From Torulaspora globosa (Eukaryota > Ascomycota > Saccharomycetes > Saccharomycetales > Saccharomycetaceae): 64,000 nucleotides of DNA. Position 1 is the stretch's first letter. Each line of letters begins with the position of its first letter. The notes under the pieces are model-generated. The model saw only the letters and a program-made list of their open reading frames with translations. It was not told the DNA's origin and did not search any database. The position numbers and the translations under genes are program-made. Location: NCBI RefSeq assembly GCF_014133895.1, contig NC_050727.1, positions 186,001-250,000 of the forward strand, read 5' to 3'. Below, one piece after another: positions 11,432 through 21,067 of this stretch.

Positions 11432-11719
11432 TCGGCACTTCAAGATAACCGTTTGTACATATTAATGCATTTTATTTAAAGCAAAACCTGACATAGTCGG
11501 TCGTTAGAATTACAAAATTGCTATTATACAAATCAATTGTTAAGCGAGCCACATCATTTCATGGTTTGGGTATCGTAGATGTGGGTCCCATTCTATCACA
11601 GTTCTGGAGATGGGCATGGCGTGCAAGTGTTGACTTGAATCTCAATGCTCTGTAGCGTTCTTCTCGCCATTACCTATCGATAGGGCTTTGACCCAAGATG
11701 GAGTTTAGCATCATTTAAT
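11432..11719. terminator. Convergent 3' region of RIE1 and MGA1
   Basis: AT-rich convergent 3' flank. TATTAATGCATTTTATTT-like sequence around 11460 resembles yeast efficiency and positioning elements for 3' end formation. Nothing else is seen. Confidence 0.35.
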
Positions 11720-12826
11720 TTAGTTATCCGTCGAATTGCTATTCGAAAAGCCTGCCATTGGGAGCTCGCCTGTCGATGAGGCAACCAATTCTTCCTTCAA
11801 AACTTGAAGGCTCTTTATGTAACGGTCATAGTTGGTCTTGTGGTCCTTTTCTTGCGCAGAATCTCTGGAAAGATCACCACATAGTGATGGCAGAACATCA
11901 GCGACTGTAGCGAGCGATTTCCTTAAAATCTGCAGATTATTCTCTAGACGTTGATGATAATCGCTAATTGGACAAACGTCTGCGGCATTGGAGGATACCA
12001 CTGAGGAGCTGGGCGTTGTATAAGACCCCAGAGGACCGGGCGCGTGAGGGAAAGGTGATTGGTACTGGAAAGCATTCAGAGAATATAGAGGGCTTGATGA
12101 TCTGTATTGCACCGGCGCCGGTGCGGGCGTGGACGAAGCTGTAGATGACGGAGCGGTCGGCGCCGCTGATTGCTGGATTACCTCCGGTAGCGAGATAGTT
12201 CGGGATCTCGCTATCAGATGCTCCTTGCGGTGCAAGTGTGGCAGCAGCGGCTGCTGTTGCTGCTGAGGTTCCTGTTTTTGCAAGCCGAGCGCCGCCGGCG
12301 GCAGCAAGGGCAAAGAAGCATAGTGTCGACGATCATACTGCTGCTGCTGCTCCGCCAGCGGCGCCGACGCATCTTGACCACCATAACCAGAGCCGTTTGC
12401 AGACCCGACGTAGTTTATACAAACCGTGGATAGCACGTTTTTCCTCTTGCCATCCCTGCCGACTCCAGTGCTCTTACGCTGGATCTTCTTGAGCGTCGCA
12501 ACATCAGCGTCCTTCCTGAAGTGGCCCTGGGGATGGCTGAAAGACCACAACACTTCGCTGCGGTCCTTCGAGCCGCCACTCCTACCAGCTGCCGCGCTTT
12601 CCGGCGCCGTAGTGATCTTGTGGAACCCGTACATGTGAAGCTGGCGAACAAAACTGCTAACATTCCCATGTTTGAAATATCGCTTCAGAACCATCCTGCT
12701 GAACCCACTGTCGTACGGTTTCAGCACGAACGTGGCGTCGTCCTCTTCCGACCACTTTATCCATTCCCGCAGATGCGATTCTGAAAGAATCGCATGTAGT
12801 TGGTGAATAAACGTCTTTGAATGCAT
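11720..12826 (-). CDS. MGA1: Mga1, HSF-type DNA-binding protein
   Basis: Mga1 is a heat-shock-factor-family transcription factor that in S. cerevisiae promotes pseudohyphal growth. The start is placed at 12826 (MHSKTFIHQLHAIL), because the family begins its DNA-binding domain right there; the frame runs 11 codons further upstream to another ATG at 12859. The 368-residue product has the HSF domain at about residues 2-100, with the recognition-helix signature FVRQLHMYGFHKI. A glutamine/proline/alanine-rich middle and a short helical C-terminus follow. S. cerevisiae Mga1 is 456 residues, so the variable region is shorter. It sits between RIE1 and SOL, as YGR249W does. Confidence 0.93.
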   Translation of the reverse strand: MHSKTFIHQLHAILSESHLREWIKWSEEDDATFVLKPYDSGFSRMVLKRYFKHGNVSSFVRQLHMYGFHKITTAPESAAAGRSGGSKDRSEVLWSFSHPQGHFRKDADVATLKKIQRKSTGVGRDGKRKNVLSTVCINYVGSANGSGYGGQDASAPLAEQQQQYDRRHYASLPLLPPAALGLQKQEPQQQQQPLLPHLHRKEHLIARSRTISLPEVIQQSAAPTAPSSTASSTPAPAPVQYRSSSPLYSLNAFQYQSPFPHAPGPLGSYTTPSSSVVSSNAADVCPISDYHQRLENNLQILRKSLATVADVLPSLCGDLSRDSAQEKDHKTNYDRYIKSLQVLKEELVASSTGELPMAGFSNSNSTDN

Positions 12827-13205
12827 CGCAACCAAAGGAAAAGGTGAAAAAAGCTGCAAGACCCAACCTTACCACAAACTCATGTATCTTTGCAAAACTT
12901 CAGTTCGCTTCAAATCTGATTTCAACACTTCCAATCAATGTGGGGCAAACGGTAACGAAAAAAACTTCTTGAACTTCCTGTAACTAGAGCAAACCTTTCT
13001 GATCCTATTCAACAAGATACCACACCACCAAACGATCCAATACACCAGTAGTGGGCTTCCTGTCCATTATTACTTTCCAACTGGAAAATTAAGCTTTGAC
13101 ACCTTCTGGCAGGCAAGGTTTATCGAGGTCGTGAATCGTGACCTTTAATTCAAATACTTAGAATAAATCCGATGAGATGGCAAGGCTTGTACGGAGCTGA
13201 GGGTT
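12827..13205. other. MGA1 upstream region / SOL 3' flank
   Basis: About 380 bases, probably the MGA1 promoter and the 3' end of the SOL gene. Several A-rich stretches occur. I saw no clear RNA gene or known operator. Confidence 0.35.
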
Positions 13206-13991
13206 CTAGCGATTGGCGAGCACTGAGCTGTCGGCGACACGGGCGAAGGCGTCGTCGTCGACGTACCAGCGCACCTTCTCGCCGTAGGAGGCGTTGATGA
13301 GCGCGGTGGGGAGCGAGACGTTGCGGTCGTCGAAAATCTTGTGCATGATCTGCTGCTTGGAGCTGCCCTCTGCGACGAAGGCGATGTTGCGGGAGCGTGC
13401 GATCACGGGCAGCGTGAAGGTGATCCTGTCGCTGGGTGGCTTGGGCGAGTCGCGGCACCACGCGACGGTCTTGGAGGTCTCTTCGAGCAGGTACCTGTGG
13501 GCGTCGCCCGGGAACAGCGAGCAGGTGTGGCCGTCGGGGCCGCAGCCGAGCAGCAGCAGGTCGAAGCCCGCGGCCGGCAGCAGCGACGCGTACTCCTCCG
13601 CGATCTTCTCGTTCTGGTGCGAGCCCTGCTGGACCAGCGCCTCGTTGATGGCGTAGACGGTGGGCCCGAGGTTCAGATGGTCGCCGTGGTGCGAGAGCGG
13701 GTCCAGCACCGCTGTCTTGAACGCTCCGTAGTTGCTCTGGGGGTCGTCGAGCGGCACCAGTCTCTCGTCGCAGAAGTAGATCTGCCACTTGGACCACTTC
13801 ACCTTGGCGGACAGCTCGTCGTCGTCGACCAGGCTCGCTCTCAGAACGTTCACGAGCGAGCCTCCGCTGATCGCAACGGTGAAGGTGCTGTTGCCGTCGG
13901 CCGCAAGGGCGCGCTCCTGGCATTCCACGATAAACTCGCCTACTTTGCGAGCCAACACTTGTTTCTCCGAGTACTTGTAGACCTCCACCAT
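13206..13991 (-). CDS. SOL3: 6-phosphogluconolactonase-like protein (Sol3/Sol4 family)
   Basis: The enzyme hydrolyses 6-phosphogluconolactone in the oxidative pentose phosphate pathway, in the cytosol. The 261-residue product (S. cerevisiae Sol3: 249) shows ISGGS near residue 45, IYFCDERLVPLDDPQSNYGA, the active-site signature LGCGPDGHTCSLFPG and the stretch AWCRDSPKPPSDRITFTLPV. The start at 13991 (MVEVYKYSEKQ) matches the family start; the 78 extra codons of the open frame upstream are not conserved and are likely leader. The gene stands for the ancestor of the duplicated pair SOL3 (YHR163W) and SOL4 (YGR248W), so the symbol is arbitrary between the two. Its codons are strikingly G/C-ending compared with MGA1 and SDA1. 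Confidence 0.93.
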   Translation of the reverse strand: MVEVYKYSEKQVLARKVGEFIVECQERALAADGNSTFTVAISGGSLVNVLRASLVDDDELSAKVKWSKWQIYFCDERLVPLDDPQSNYGAFKTAVLDPLSHHGDHLNLGPTVYAINEALVQQGSHQNEKIAEEYASLLPAAGFDLLLLGCGPDGHTCSLFPGDAHRYLLEETSKTVAWCRDSPKPPSDRITFTLPVIARSRNIAFVAEGSSKQQIMHKIFDDRNVSLPTALINASYGEKVRWYVDDDAFARVADSSVLANR

Positions 13992-14287
13992 CAGTAACAC
14001 CTGCAATCGATCAATATAGCTGCTGAACACTGCGCCTGGCCGTCCTGCTGGAGCAGTGCTCTTTATATCCCAGTTGCCACGCCCGATAAGCACGGCCCTA
14101 GTGGACGACCGGGTAACGAGACACTGCTCTAACGCCGTCAAATCCATCAGGAGGGCCTCTGAATGGTGGCTGCTGCTGCCTGATACTGTGCCGAGAGCCT
14201 GGGATTCTGGCGAGACCTTAACCATGTCGCTGGGACCTCTGGCTGTCTCTGTAGCGCGGGCTCTTCAGAAAGCGAGCTGCCGCGGGC
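13992..14287. promoter_or_regulatory. SOL promoter region
   Basis: About 300 bases between CPD1 (3' end) and the SOL start. A TATAAAG box on the minus strand at about 14063-14069 lies roughly 75 bases upstream of the chosen ATG, which supports the 13991 start over the longer frame. Confidence 0.4.
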
Positions 14288-14956
14288 TCAGACATCTGTT
14301 CTCCCGAGCACTTGCCATTCGTCGACGGGGCCCTCGCACTTGACCACCTTGAAAGTGCCCGGCAGACTCCACGAGCAAGTCGGCGTGGTGGAAAGCTGCC
14401 AGGCGAGCTGGCGGTCGCCGCCCGTCGCGGGCAGGCTGCGCAATTGGACATCCAGGGCGTCTTCTATCCTCTGCTGTATAATCCGCAGGAACGCCTGGCT
14501 GATGGGGTAGGTCTCGGAGTACAGCAGCGAGAGATGCGGGCGAAACTCGTCTCGAGCCCACGTCGCCGCCCTCTGGCTCCGGGATGTGTCGTCTATCTCG
14601 ACGTAAAGTTCTCTCATGATCTGGGCAATGCTGATCAGGTATCTGTTTTCGTGACACTCAAGGACCACCTTGTCGAAGAACTTCTTTCCCACGCTGCAGC
14701 GCTTGAATGAGACCAGCTGTCCGCCGCTGCTTGCAGACCCGAGTAGCGGCTTGATCGACTGCACCGCAGCGACGCAGGAGGTCAGAATCTTGTTCACGTC
14801 ATCCGGGTCGTTGCACACCAGGTTATTCGTGATCGTGATGTGTGGCTCGAACCTTGGCGAGCTGGGGAATATGCTTTGGAGGGACTCGATCAACAGCTCG
14901 AGAATCTCATACGCAGCAGAACCCTGCTGCGGGCAGTACCAGAGTGCAATCGTCAT
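14288..14956 (-). CDS. CPD1: Cpd1, cyclic nucleotide phosphodiesterase (2H family)
   Basis: Cpd1 hydrolyses ADP-ribose 1'',2''-cyclic phosphate, a by-product of tRNA splicing, to the 1''-phosphate. The 222-residue protein (S. cerevisiae: 239) has the two histidine motifs of the 2H phosphoesterase fold: PHITIT at about residue 42 and PHLSLLYSE at about residue 150. It begins MTIALWYCP, like the family. It lies head to head with BRF1, as YGR247W does with YGR246C. The region is GC-rich. Both catalytic histidines are present, so an active enzyme is expected. Confidence 0.92.
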   Translation of the reverse strand: MTIALWYCPQQGSAAYEILELLIESLQSIFPSSPRFEPHITITNNLVCNDPDDVNKILTSCVAAVQSIKPLLGSASSGGQLVSFKRCSVGKKFFDKVVLECHENRYLISIAQIMRELYVEIDDTSRSQRAATWARDEFRPHLSLLYSETYPISQAFLRIIQQRIEDALDVQLRSLPATGGDRQLAWQLSTTPTCSWSLPGTFKVVKCEGPVDEWQVLGRTDV

Positions 14957-15336
14957 TAGACAACCAATTAGAAGCTATTCGGACAGCCAAATGGTTTACC
15001 TGTGCTTCCGCTGTCGAGGTTCTTGTCCCAAGTCTTTACGCCTTAGAATGGCTAGACGGCAGCTCTTAGTCTAAGCGGAAGGCGCCGCGCAAGTACACAG
15101 AAAGCAACCAACACTCGGCCGGCGAGCCCTGATCTGGGTAGCAGTCGGCCAGAAGCAGGCCAGAGTGCTACCAATTGCTGCTAGTGGCATTATTTGATGT
15201 CCACGCCCAGACACCACACCAATAGCGATGCTCCTTCAAGGTTACCACGCTTTTAGCTGGCAGTTGATCGACAGGCGATGATTAGCTAGCTCATCGAACA
15301 AGAATAAGCAGCCAGGGGCGCTTGAGATATCGCTAG
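14957..15336. promoter_or_regulatory. Divergent promoter CPD1 / BRF1
   Basis: About 380 bases. Close to BRF1 lie two imperfect PAC-like motifs in opposite orientation (GCGATGAT near 15275 and CTCATCGA near 15290). These would suit co-regulation of the Pol III factor with ribosome biogenesis, but both miss the consensus by one base. Confidence 0.3.
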
Positions 15337-17019
15337 ATGCCTGTTTGTCGGTCCTGTAGGGGGACAGAGTTTGAGAGAGACCTTTCGAACGCGAATAATG
15401 ACCTTGTGTGTAAGAACTGTGGTGTTGTCTCGGAGGATAATCCGATCGTGTCGGAAGTGACGTTTGGCGAAACGAGTGCCGGTGCTGCGGTCGTCCAGGG
15501 GTCTTTCATCGGTGCCGGTCAAAGTCATGCGTCTTTTGGGTCGCATGGTGGCTCGAGTGCGCTGGAGTCCCGCGAAGCTACGCTGAACAATGCTCGAAGG
15601 AAGCTTCGTGCTGTCTCCCATGCGTTGAACATTCCGGAGTATATCATGGAGGCCGCATACCAGTGGTACAAGCTTGCCCTGGCGAACAATTTTGTCCAGG
15701 GACGACGTTCTCAGAATGTGATCGCATCTTGCCTGTACGTGGCATGCCGTAAAGAAAAGACCCATCACATGTTGATCGACTTCTCCTCCAGATTGCAAGT
15801 TGGTGTTTATTCTATTGGTGCTACATTCCTGAAAATGGTGAAGGCGCTGCATATCACTAAACTGCCTCTAGCGGATCCTTCACTGTTTATTCAGCACTTT
15901 GCCGAGAAACTAGACCTTGGAGATAAGAAAATCAAGGTTGTGAAGGATGCAGTCAAGCTTGCCCAGAGGATGTCGCGCGACTGGATGTACGAAGGTCGTA
16001 GACCAGCAGGGATTGCCGGAGCCTGTATTTTATTGGCTTGCAGGATGAACAACTTGAGAAGAACACATTCGGAGATCGTGGCCGTGTCCCATGTGGCTGA
16101 AGAGACGCTCCAACAACGTTTGAACGAGTTCAAGAACACTAAAGCTGGGAAGCTTTCCATCAAAGAATTCAGGAATGATGAGTCAACGGAGCCTGGAGCT
16201 CATCCCCCCTCGTTTGCAAAAAATAGGATCAAAGAGACAAAGTTGAAGAGGAAGCTGGACCGGATGGAGATGAATGAGACAAGCGAAGAAGCTCTAAACC
16301 GAAATCCCATCTTAACGCAGATTCTTGGTGAGCAAGAACTCTCCTCGCGTGAAATCTTGTATTACCTAAAGCAGTTTTCGCAAAGACGAGAGCAGGAAAT
16401 CAAGAATATGAAAGCGACACATGGGATCGATGATTTACACGTTTACCGGACTGAATCACAGGACGACGAGCCTGCCGATGATCAGAAAGACACTAACGGG
16501 GATGGCAAATTTCAAGATAGCATAGACGGCTACACCCTGGAAACAGATCCGTATAGACCACGTAACTTGCATCTGCTTCCCACCACCAAATCACTGCTGT
16601 CAAAGGTGCCGGACGATCCAGACAACTTGGAAGATGTGGACGACGAGGAGCTGGATGCACAACTCCTGGACGACGAGGCGTCGAAGTTGAAGGAAAGGAT
16701 ATGGATTGGGATAAACGGTGAGTATCTGCTCGAGCAGGAAAGCAAGCGTTTAAAGCAGGAAGCGGATGTGGCCGCTGGAAACACCTCTGGTAAGAGAAGA
16801 CGCACCAAAAGACGCAAGAAAACGTCTGCGGAGATCGATGCTGCCGCAGCGGCTGGCATGATGTCAGACTTAAAGGACGAATCCGGTTTGAAAGCTGCCT
16901 TGAAAGCTGCCGAGGAGAGCGGTGATTTCACTGCAGCGGACAGCGTCAAAAACATGCTACAAAAAGCTAGTTTCTCGAAGAAAATCAACTACGACGCTGT
17001 CGATGGTCTGTTCAAGTAA
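15337..17019 (+). CDS. BRF1: Brf1, TFIIIB subunit
   Basis: Brf1 is the TFIIB-related subunit of TFIIIB that recruits RNA polymerase III to tRNA and 5S genes. The 560-residue product (S. cerevisiae: 596) opens with the zinc ribbon, cysteines C4, C7, C25 and C28. Two cyclin-like repeats follow at about residues 85-270 (one contains MEAAYQWYKLAL, the other GRRPAGIAGACILLACRMN). The C-terminal homology region that binds TBP is at about 440-480 (DDEELDAQLLDDEASKLKER). A basic stretch GKRRRTKRRKK precedes the end. Position between CPD1 and SDA1 matches YGR246C. Confidence 0.97.
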   Translation: MPVCRSCRGTEFERDLSNANNDLVCKNCGVVSEDNPIVSEVTFGETSAGAAVVQGSFIGAGQSHASFGSHGGSSALESREATLNNARRKLRAVSHALNIPEYIMEAAYQWYKLALANNFVQGRRSQNVIASCLYVACRKEKTHHMLIDFSSRLQVGVYSIGATFLKMVKALHITKLPLADPSLFIQHFAEKLDLGDKKIKVVKDAVKLAQRMSRDWMYEGRRPAGIAGACILLACRMNNLRRTHSEIVAVSHVAEETLQQRLNEFKNTKAGKLSIKEFRNDESTEPGAHPPSFAKNRIKETKLKRKLDRMEMNETSEEALNRNPILTQILGEQELSSREILYYLKQFSQRREQEIKNMKATHGIDDLHVYRTESQDDEPADDQKDTNGDGKFQDSIDGYTLETDPYRPRNLHLLPTTKSLLSKVPDDPDNLEDVDDEELDAQLLDDEASKLKERIWIGINGEYLLEQESKRLKQEADVAAGNTSGKRRRTKRRKKTSAEIDAAAAAGMMSDLKDESGLKAALKAAEESGDFTAADSVKNMLQKASFSKKINYDAVDGLFK

Positions 17020-17130
17020 CTGGCAAGAGACACACTGGGATACCGCTCATAAGAGCATCGCAACGGGGAGTTCTTGTATTATTCTTATATACTGAAGCTT
17101 GGTATTATCACGATTGACGAGCAGATTGAT

Positions 17131-17180
17131 AAATTTTCATCTCACAGCTCATCTCATCTCATCTCATCGCATCTCATCGC
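17131..17180 (+). promoter_or_regulatory. RRPE-like and two tandem PAC elements upstream of SDA1
   Basis: Two perfect copies of CTCATCGC (reverse of the PAC core GCGATGAG) lie at 17163-17170 and 17173-17180. They sit at the end of a short run of CTCAT repeats beginning near 17149. AAATTTTCA at 17131-17139 resembles the RRPE element. Paired PAC/RRPE sites mark ribosome-biogenesis genes in yeasts, which fits SDA1. Confidence 0.7.
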
Positions 17181-17262
17181 ACTACTATGCTAGATAAGGT
17201 TCTGTAAAGGTTATCTTGATCGAGTTGCTTCATCAATAGCTTCCTGGTGGCACGTCTGACAA

Positions 17263-19503
17263 ATGGCAAAACGTGGGAGGGCTGCTATTTTGCCGACTAA
17301 TATTATTCTGCTGCAAAATTTGGTGAAGCGTGATCCGGAATCATACCATGAAGAGTTCCTACAGCAATATGCCCATTACGAGTCATTGAGAGATATCTTT
17401 ATGCTGCAAGGTTTGACAGGTTCGGAGAATATCGGAGTCTCTGGTGAAACAGGTTCTTCTGGTTCTTCAGGTACCACAAGTACAACCGAGCAGCTTCTTG
17501 AGCTAATCGGCTTTGTTTCGCAAGTCTGTTCATGTTTTCCCAAGGAGACCGCAAACTTTCCTGACGAGCTGAAGCAATTGGTTCTTGAGCATCACAAATC
17601 ACTGCCGTTTGCATTAAAGGAAAAGATCATCGCATCACTGACGATGCTGAGAAACAAAGGTGTGATCACAGCTGAACAATTTATTCAGACATTGTTCCCT
17701 CTGCTGATTGCTTACTCGTCTCAAGGCAATGCCTTAACAGTAAATTCCCATGCGCGTGAACTGAGACAACTGATATACAAGAATCTGATTTCCTTGCTGA
17801 AGAGCTGTAACACAGGATCGAAAAACCAGAAGCTGAACAGATCTACCCAGGCTGTCTGCTTTAACTTGCTCGACCAGCCCGACTCTCAAGGTATTTGGGC
17901 TTCCAAGCTGACGAGAGAGCTGTGGAGGCGAGGCATTTGGGATGATTCCAGAACTGTTGAGATCATGACCCAGGCGACACTACACAGTGACGTGAAGATC
18001 GCCATCTCAGGAGTCATGTTCTTTCTAGACGCAGATAGAGAACGTGAGGCCAATTTCGAGGAAGATTCTGACGACGAAGGAGGATTCGATCTGGATGCAG
18101 TTAAACATAAGATGCAGGTTAATAAGAAAACCGGTAGACGTAATAAAAAATTAGAGAATGCTATCAAGACTTACAAGAAGAAAAAAAGCGGTTCCGGACA
18201 GCCCAGCGGCTATCTGAATTTCAGTGCAATCCATCTTTTGCGAGATCCACAGGGATTCGCTGAGAAGCTTTTCAACCAGCATTTATCTGGGAAGAGTAAT
18301 ACGAAGTTTGACCTTGATCAGAAGATCTCGCTGATGCAGCTGATCTCCAGAATGGTTGGTACGCACAAATTGATGATTCTGGGGCTATACACTTTCTTCC
18401 TGAAGTATCTAACTCCGAAGCAAAGAGATGTGACAAAGATAATGTCGGCGTGTGCCCAAGCATGTCACGAATTGGTGCCACCAGAGAACTTACAAGTACT
18501 TGTCCGCAAGATCGCAGACGAATTCGTGTCAGACGGTGTCGCCTCCGAGGTGGCGGCGGCTGGTTTGAACACCATCAAAGAAATATGTTCTCGTGCACCT
18601 CTGGCGATCGACGAAACCTTGCTGCAGGATCTAGTGGAGTACAGGAGCTCCAAGGCGAAGGGTGTCAACATGGCGGCCAAATCGCTGGTGACCCTGTACC
18701 GTGAGGTTGCGCCAGAGATGTTGAAGAAGAAGGACCGTGGTAAGGTTGCCTCTATGGAATTGCAGGAAGCCAGACGTGAAGGCCAGGACATCAAGCAGAA
18801 GAGACCGCAATTTGGTGTCGAAACTGACCAAGTCGAGGGCATTGCTGGTATTGAACTGCTTGCCAAATGGAAACAAGAGAACGGGGACGGCGACGAGGAC
18901 GAGGAAGCCAATTGGGAAGTCGACGAGGAAGCCGCCAGTGAGGACGATGTGGACGGTGAGTGGGTCACCATTGAAAGCGATAAAGAGTACGATGTCGAGA
19001 TGAGCGACAGCGACGACAAGGACTCTGATCTGGAACTCAGCGAAGACGAAGACGGCGACGCCGGCAAGAAGCCTGCAAAGATCGAGCCAGAGGAGGCATT
19101 TCGCGACCTTGCATCTACCAGAGTGCTCACCCCAGCTGATTTCGCAAAGCTGAATGAACTGCGCGCTGAAGAAGGTGTCTCCAAGCTAATGGGCTTCCCA
19201 AACAAGAAGAACGAAGAGCTCGTCGACTCCGAGACCCTGGTCGGCCCCGTCAAGTACAAGCAGACCCGTGAAGAGAGGATCCAGAAGATCATGGAGGGCC
19301 GCGAAGGCCGTGACAAGTTTGGCAGTCGACGCGGCAAGCGGGACAAGGCTCACTCGACCACCAACAGAGAAAAGGCCAGAAAGAAGAATTTTGTCATGAT
19401 GATCCACAAGCGCTCAGTACAGGGCAAGCAGAAGATGTCGCTGCGAGATAAGCAGAAGGTTCTCCGTGCTCACATCACAAAGCAAAAGAAGAAGGGATTC
19501 TAG
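17263..19503 (+). CDS. SDA1: Sda1, 60S ribosome biogenesis protein
   Basis: Sda1 is a nuclear factor needed for 60S pre-ribosome maturation and export and for actin organisation/G1 passage in S. cerevisiae. The 746-residue product (S. cerevisiae: 767) is helical through its first 480 residues. A strongly acidic stretch follows at about 545-605, then an extremely basic C-terminus from about residue 670, ending KQKKKGF. It begins [25 protein letters not shown], as the family does. PAC/RRPE elements upstream support Ribi-regulon control. It lies next to BRF1 and LSC2, as YGR245C does. Confidence 0.95.
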   Translation: MAKRGRAAILPTNIILLQNLVKRDPESYHEEFLQQYAHYESLRDIFMLQGLTGSENIGVSGETGSSGSSGTTSTTEQLLELIGFVSQVCSCFPKETANFPDELKQLVLEHHKSLPFALKEKIIASLTMLRNKGVITAEQFIQTLFPLLIAYSSQGNALTVNSHARELRQLIYKNLISLLKSCNTGSKNQKLNRSTQAVCFNLLDQPDSQGIWASKLTRELWRRGIWDDSRTVEIMTQATLHSDVKIAISGVMFFLDADREREANFEEDSDDEGGFDLDAVKHKMQVNKKTGRRNKKLENAIKTYKKKKSGSGQPSGYLNFSAIHLLRDPQGFAEKLFNQHLSGKSNTKFDLDQKISLMQLISRMVGTHKLMILGLYTFFLKYLTPKQRDVTKIMSACAQACHELVPPENLQVLVRKIADEFVSDGVASEVAAAGLNTIKEICSRAPLAIDETLLQDLVEYRSSKAKGVNMAAKSLVTLYREVAPEMLKKKDRGKVASMELQEARREGQDIKQKRPQFGVETDQVEGIAGIELLAKWKQENGDGDEDEEANWEVDEEAASEDDVDGEWVTIESDKEYDVEMSDSDDKDSDLELSEDEDGDAGKKPAKIEPEEAFRDLASTRVLTPADFAKLNELRAEEGVSKLMGFPNKKNEELVDSETLVGPVKYKQTREERIQKIMEGREGRDKFGSRRGKRDKAHSTTNREKARKKNFVMMIHKRSVQGKQKMSLRDKQKVLRAHITKQKKKGF

Positions 19504-19569
19504 TAGAAGTTACAATTAGACAAACCCATGTACATTAGTTCTTAGAATCGGTACGACTATGGCGATATT

Positions 19570-19579
19570 TAGCCGCCGA
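19570..19579 (+). promoter_or_regulatory. URS1 (Ume6) site upstream of LSC2
   Basis: TAGCCGCCGA, an exact match to the Ume6-binding URS1 consensus, about 180 bases before the LSC2 ATG. Ume6 represses metabolic as well as meiotic genes, so a role at LSC2 is plausible but inferred. Confidence 0.5.
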
Positions 19580-19666
19580 AGTCGGTGTCGCGGTTATCCG
19601 CACTGTCCGAAAGTGTCCGGTGCTTTTTCGGACAAGCGGATTTCCCGGGGAAGCAACCAGAAGCAG

Positions 19667-19674
19667 TATAAATA
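19667..19674 (+). promoter_or_regulatory. TATA box of LSC2
   Basis: TATAAATA, 86 bases before the LSC2 ATG. Just upstream, TCGGACAAGCGG (about 19628-19639) resembles the carbon-source responsive element consensus with two mismatches. Confidence 0.5.
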
Positions 19675-19759
19675 CGAGCGAAAAGAGAGTTCGGTTCTGG
19701 TGTCGTCGACAACACGAAGCAGAACAGAAGCCATTGAGCTTTCCTGAGTCGTTTTTGAG

Positions 19760-21031
19760 ATGTTAGGAGCCGCTTTTCGTCAACGTGCCGGTGTGAGAGT
19801 CGCCCAACAGGTGAGACAATTGTCAATTCATGAGTTTCGGTCAGCTGAGTTGTTGAGGCAGTACGGCGTTGGCACGCCTCGAGGCCAAGCGGCTACATCC
19901 GCAGATGAGGCGTTCGAAGTTGCTAAGAAGCTGAACACGGATAGATTGGTGGTGAAGGCGCAGGCACTTACCGGTGGTAGAGGCAAGGGGCACTTCGACA
20001 CTGGATTCAAGAGCGGAGTGCATATGTGTGGCAGCCCGGAGGAAGCGCGCGAGCTTGCTGGCCAGATGTTGCAGCACAAGCTGATCACCAAGCAGAGCGG
20101 ACCCCGTGGTAAGCTAGTGAGCGCCGTGTATCTGGTGGAGCGAGTCGACGCGAAGCACGAGGCGTACCTGTCGATCCTGTTGGACCGGAAAACCAAGAAG
20201 CCGCTGATTATCTGCTCGAGCGAAGGTGGTATGAACATCGAGGAGGTTGCTGAGAAGAACCCGGACGCGATCAAAAAGTTCTACATCACGCCTTCCGAGG
20301 GGATCACGGACGAGACCTGCCAAGCCGTCAGCGAGAACCTCGGATTCAGCAAGGAAGCGCAGCCGGAGGCCGCGCAAGCGGTCAGGAAACTGTACCAGAT
20401 CTTCACCGAGCGCGACGCGACGCAGATCGAGATCAACCCGTTCAGCGAAGTCGCCAACAGCGAGCGCAAAGTGATGTGCATGGACGCCAAGTTCGGCTTT
20501 GACGACAACGCGTCGTTCAAGCAGAAGGACGTTTGGGCTTGGAGAGATCTCTCGCAGGAGGACCCCGACGAAGTGGTCGCCAAGCAGTACGACCTGAACT
20601 TTGTCAAGTTGCAAGGTAACATCGGATGTCTGGTCAACGGCGCCGGGCTCGCCATGGCGACGATGGACGTGATCAAGCTGTACGGCGGAGACCCAGCCAA
20701 CTTCCTCGACTGCGGCGGCGGCGCCACGCCTGAGACGATCAAGAAGGCGTTCGAGCTGATCCTCTCGAACAAGAAGGTCGACGCCATATTCGTGAACATC
20801 TTTGGCGGCATCGTCCGCTGCGACTACGTTGCCGAGGGTCTCGTCAACGCGGCCAAGGAGCTCGGCGTCACCGTGCCCATCGTCGCCCGTCTGCAGGGCA
20901 CCAAGCTCGAGGAGGGCCAGCAGATCATCCGCGACAGCGGTCTCAAGATCTTCTCGTTCGACGAGCTCGACCCGGCCGCGCAGAAGGCCGTCCAGCTTGC
21001 CAACGAACACCACTCTTCCGCAAAGAAATGA
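19760..21031 (+). CDS. LSC2: Lsc2, succinyl-CoA ligase beta subunit (mitochondrial)
   Basis: The enzyme forms ATP and succinate from succinyl-CoA in the TCA cycle, with the alpha subunit Lsc1, in the mitochondrial matrix. The 423-residue product (S. cerevisiae: 427) starts with an arginine-rich presequence of about 20 residues. The ATP-grasp domain then begins at LSIHEFRSAELL. The C-terminal ligase domain shows LDCGGGATPETIKKAF and FVNIFGGIVRCD, characteristic of ligase beta subunits. From about codon 100 on, third positions are dominated by G and C, unlike neighbouring SDA1. Position equals YGR244C. Confidence 0.97.
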   Translation: MLGAAFRQRAGVRVAQQVRQLSIHEFRSAELLRQYGVGTPRGQAATSADEAFEVAKKLNTDRLVVKAQALTGGRGKGHFDTGFKSGVHMCGSPEEARELAGQMLQHKLITKQSGPRGKLVSAVYLVERVDAKHEAYLSILLDRKTKKPLIICSSEGGMNIEEVAEKNPDAIKKFYITPSEGITDETCQAVSENLGFSKEAQPEAAQAVRKLYQIFTERDATQIEINPFSEVANSERKVMCMDAKFGFDDNASFKQKDVWAWRDLSQEDPDEVVAKQYDLNFVKLQGNIGCLVNGAGLAMATMDVIKLYGGDPANFLDCGGGATPETIKKAFELILSNKKVDAIFVNIFGGIVRCDYVAEGLVNAAKELGVTVPIVARLQGTKLEEGQQIIRDSGLKIFSFDELDPAAQKAVQLANEHHSSAKK

Positions 21032-21067
21032 TCATTGATTACGTGTCTAAAAGTACATATCCCTGTC

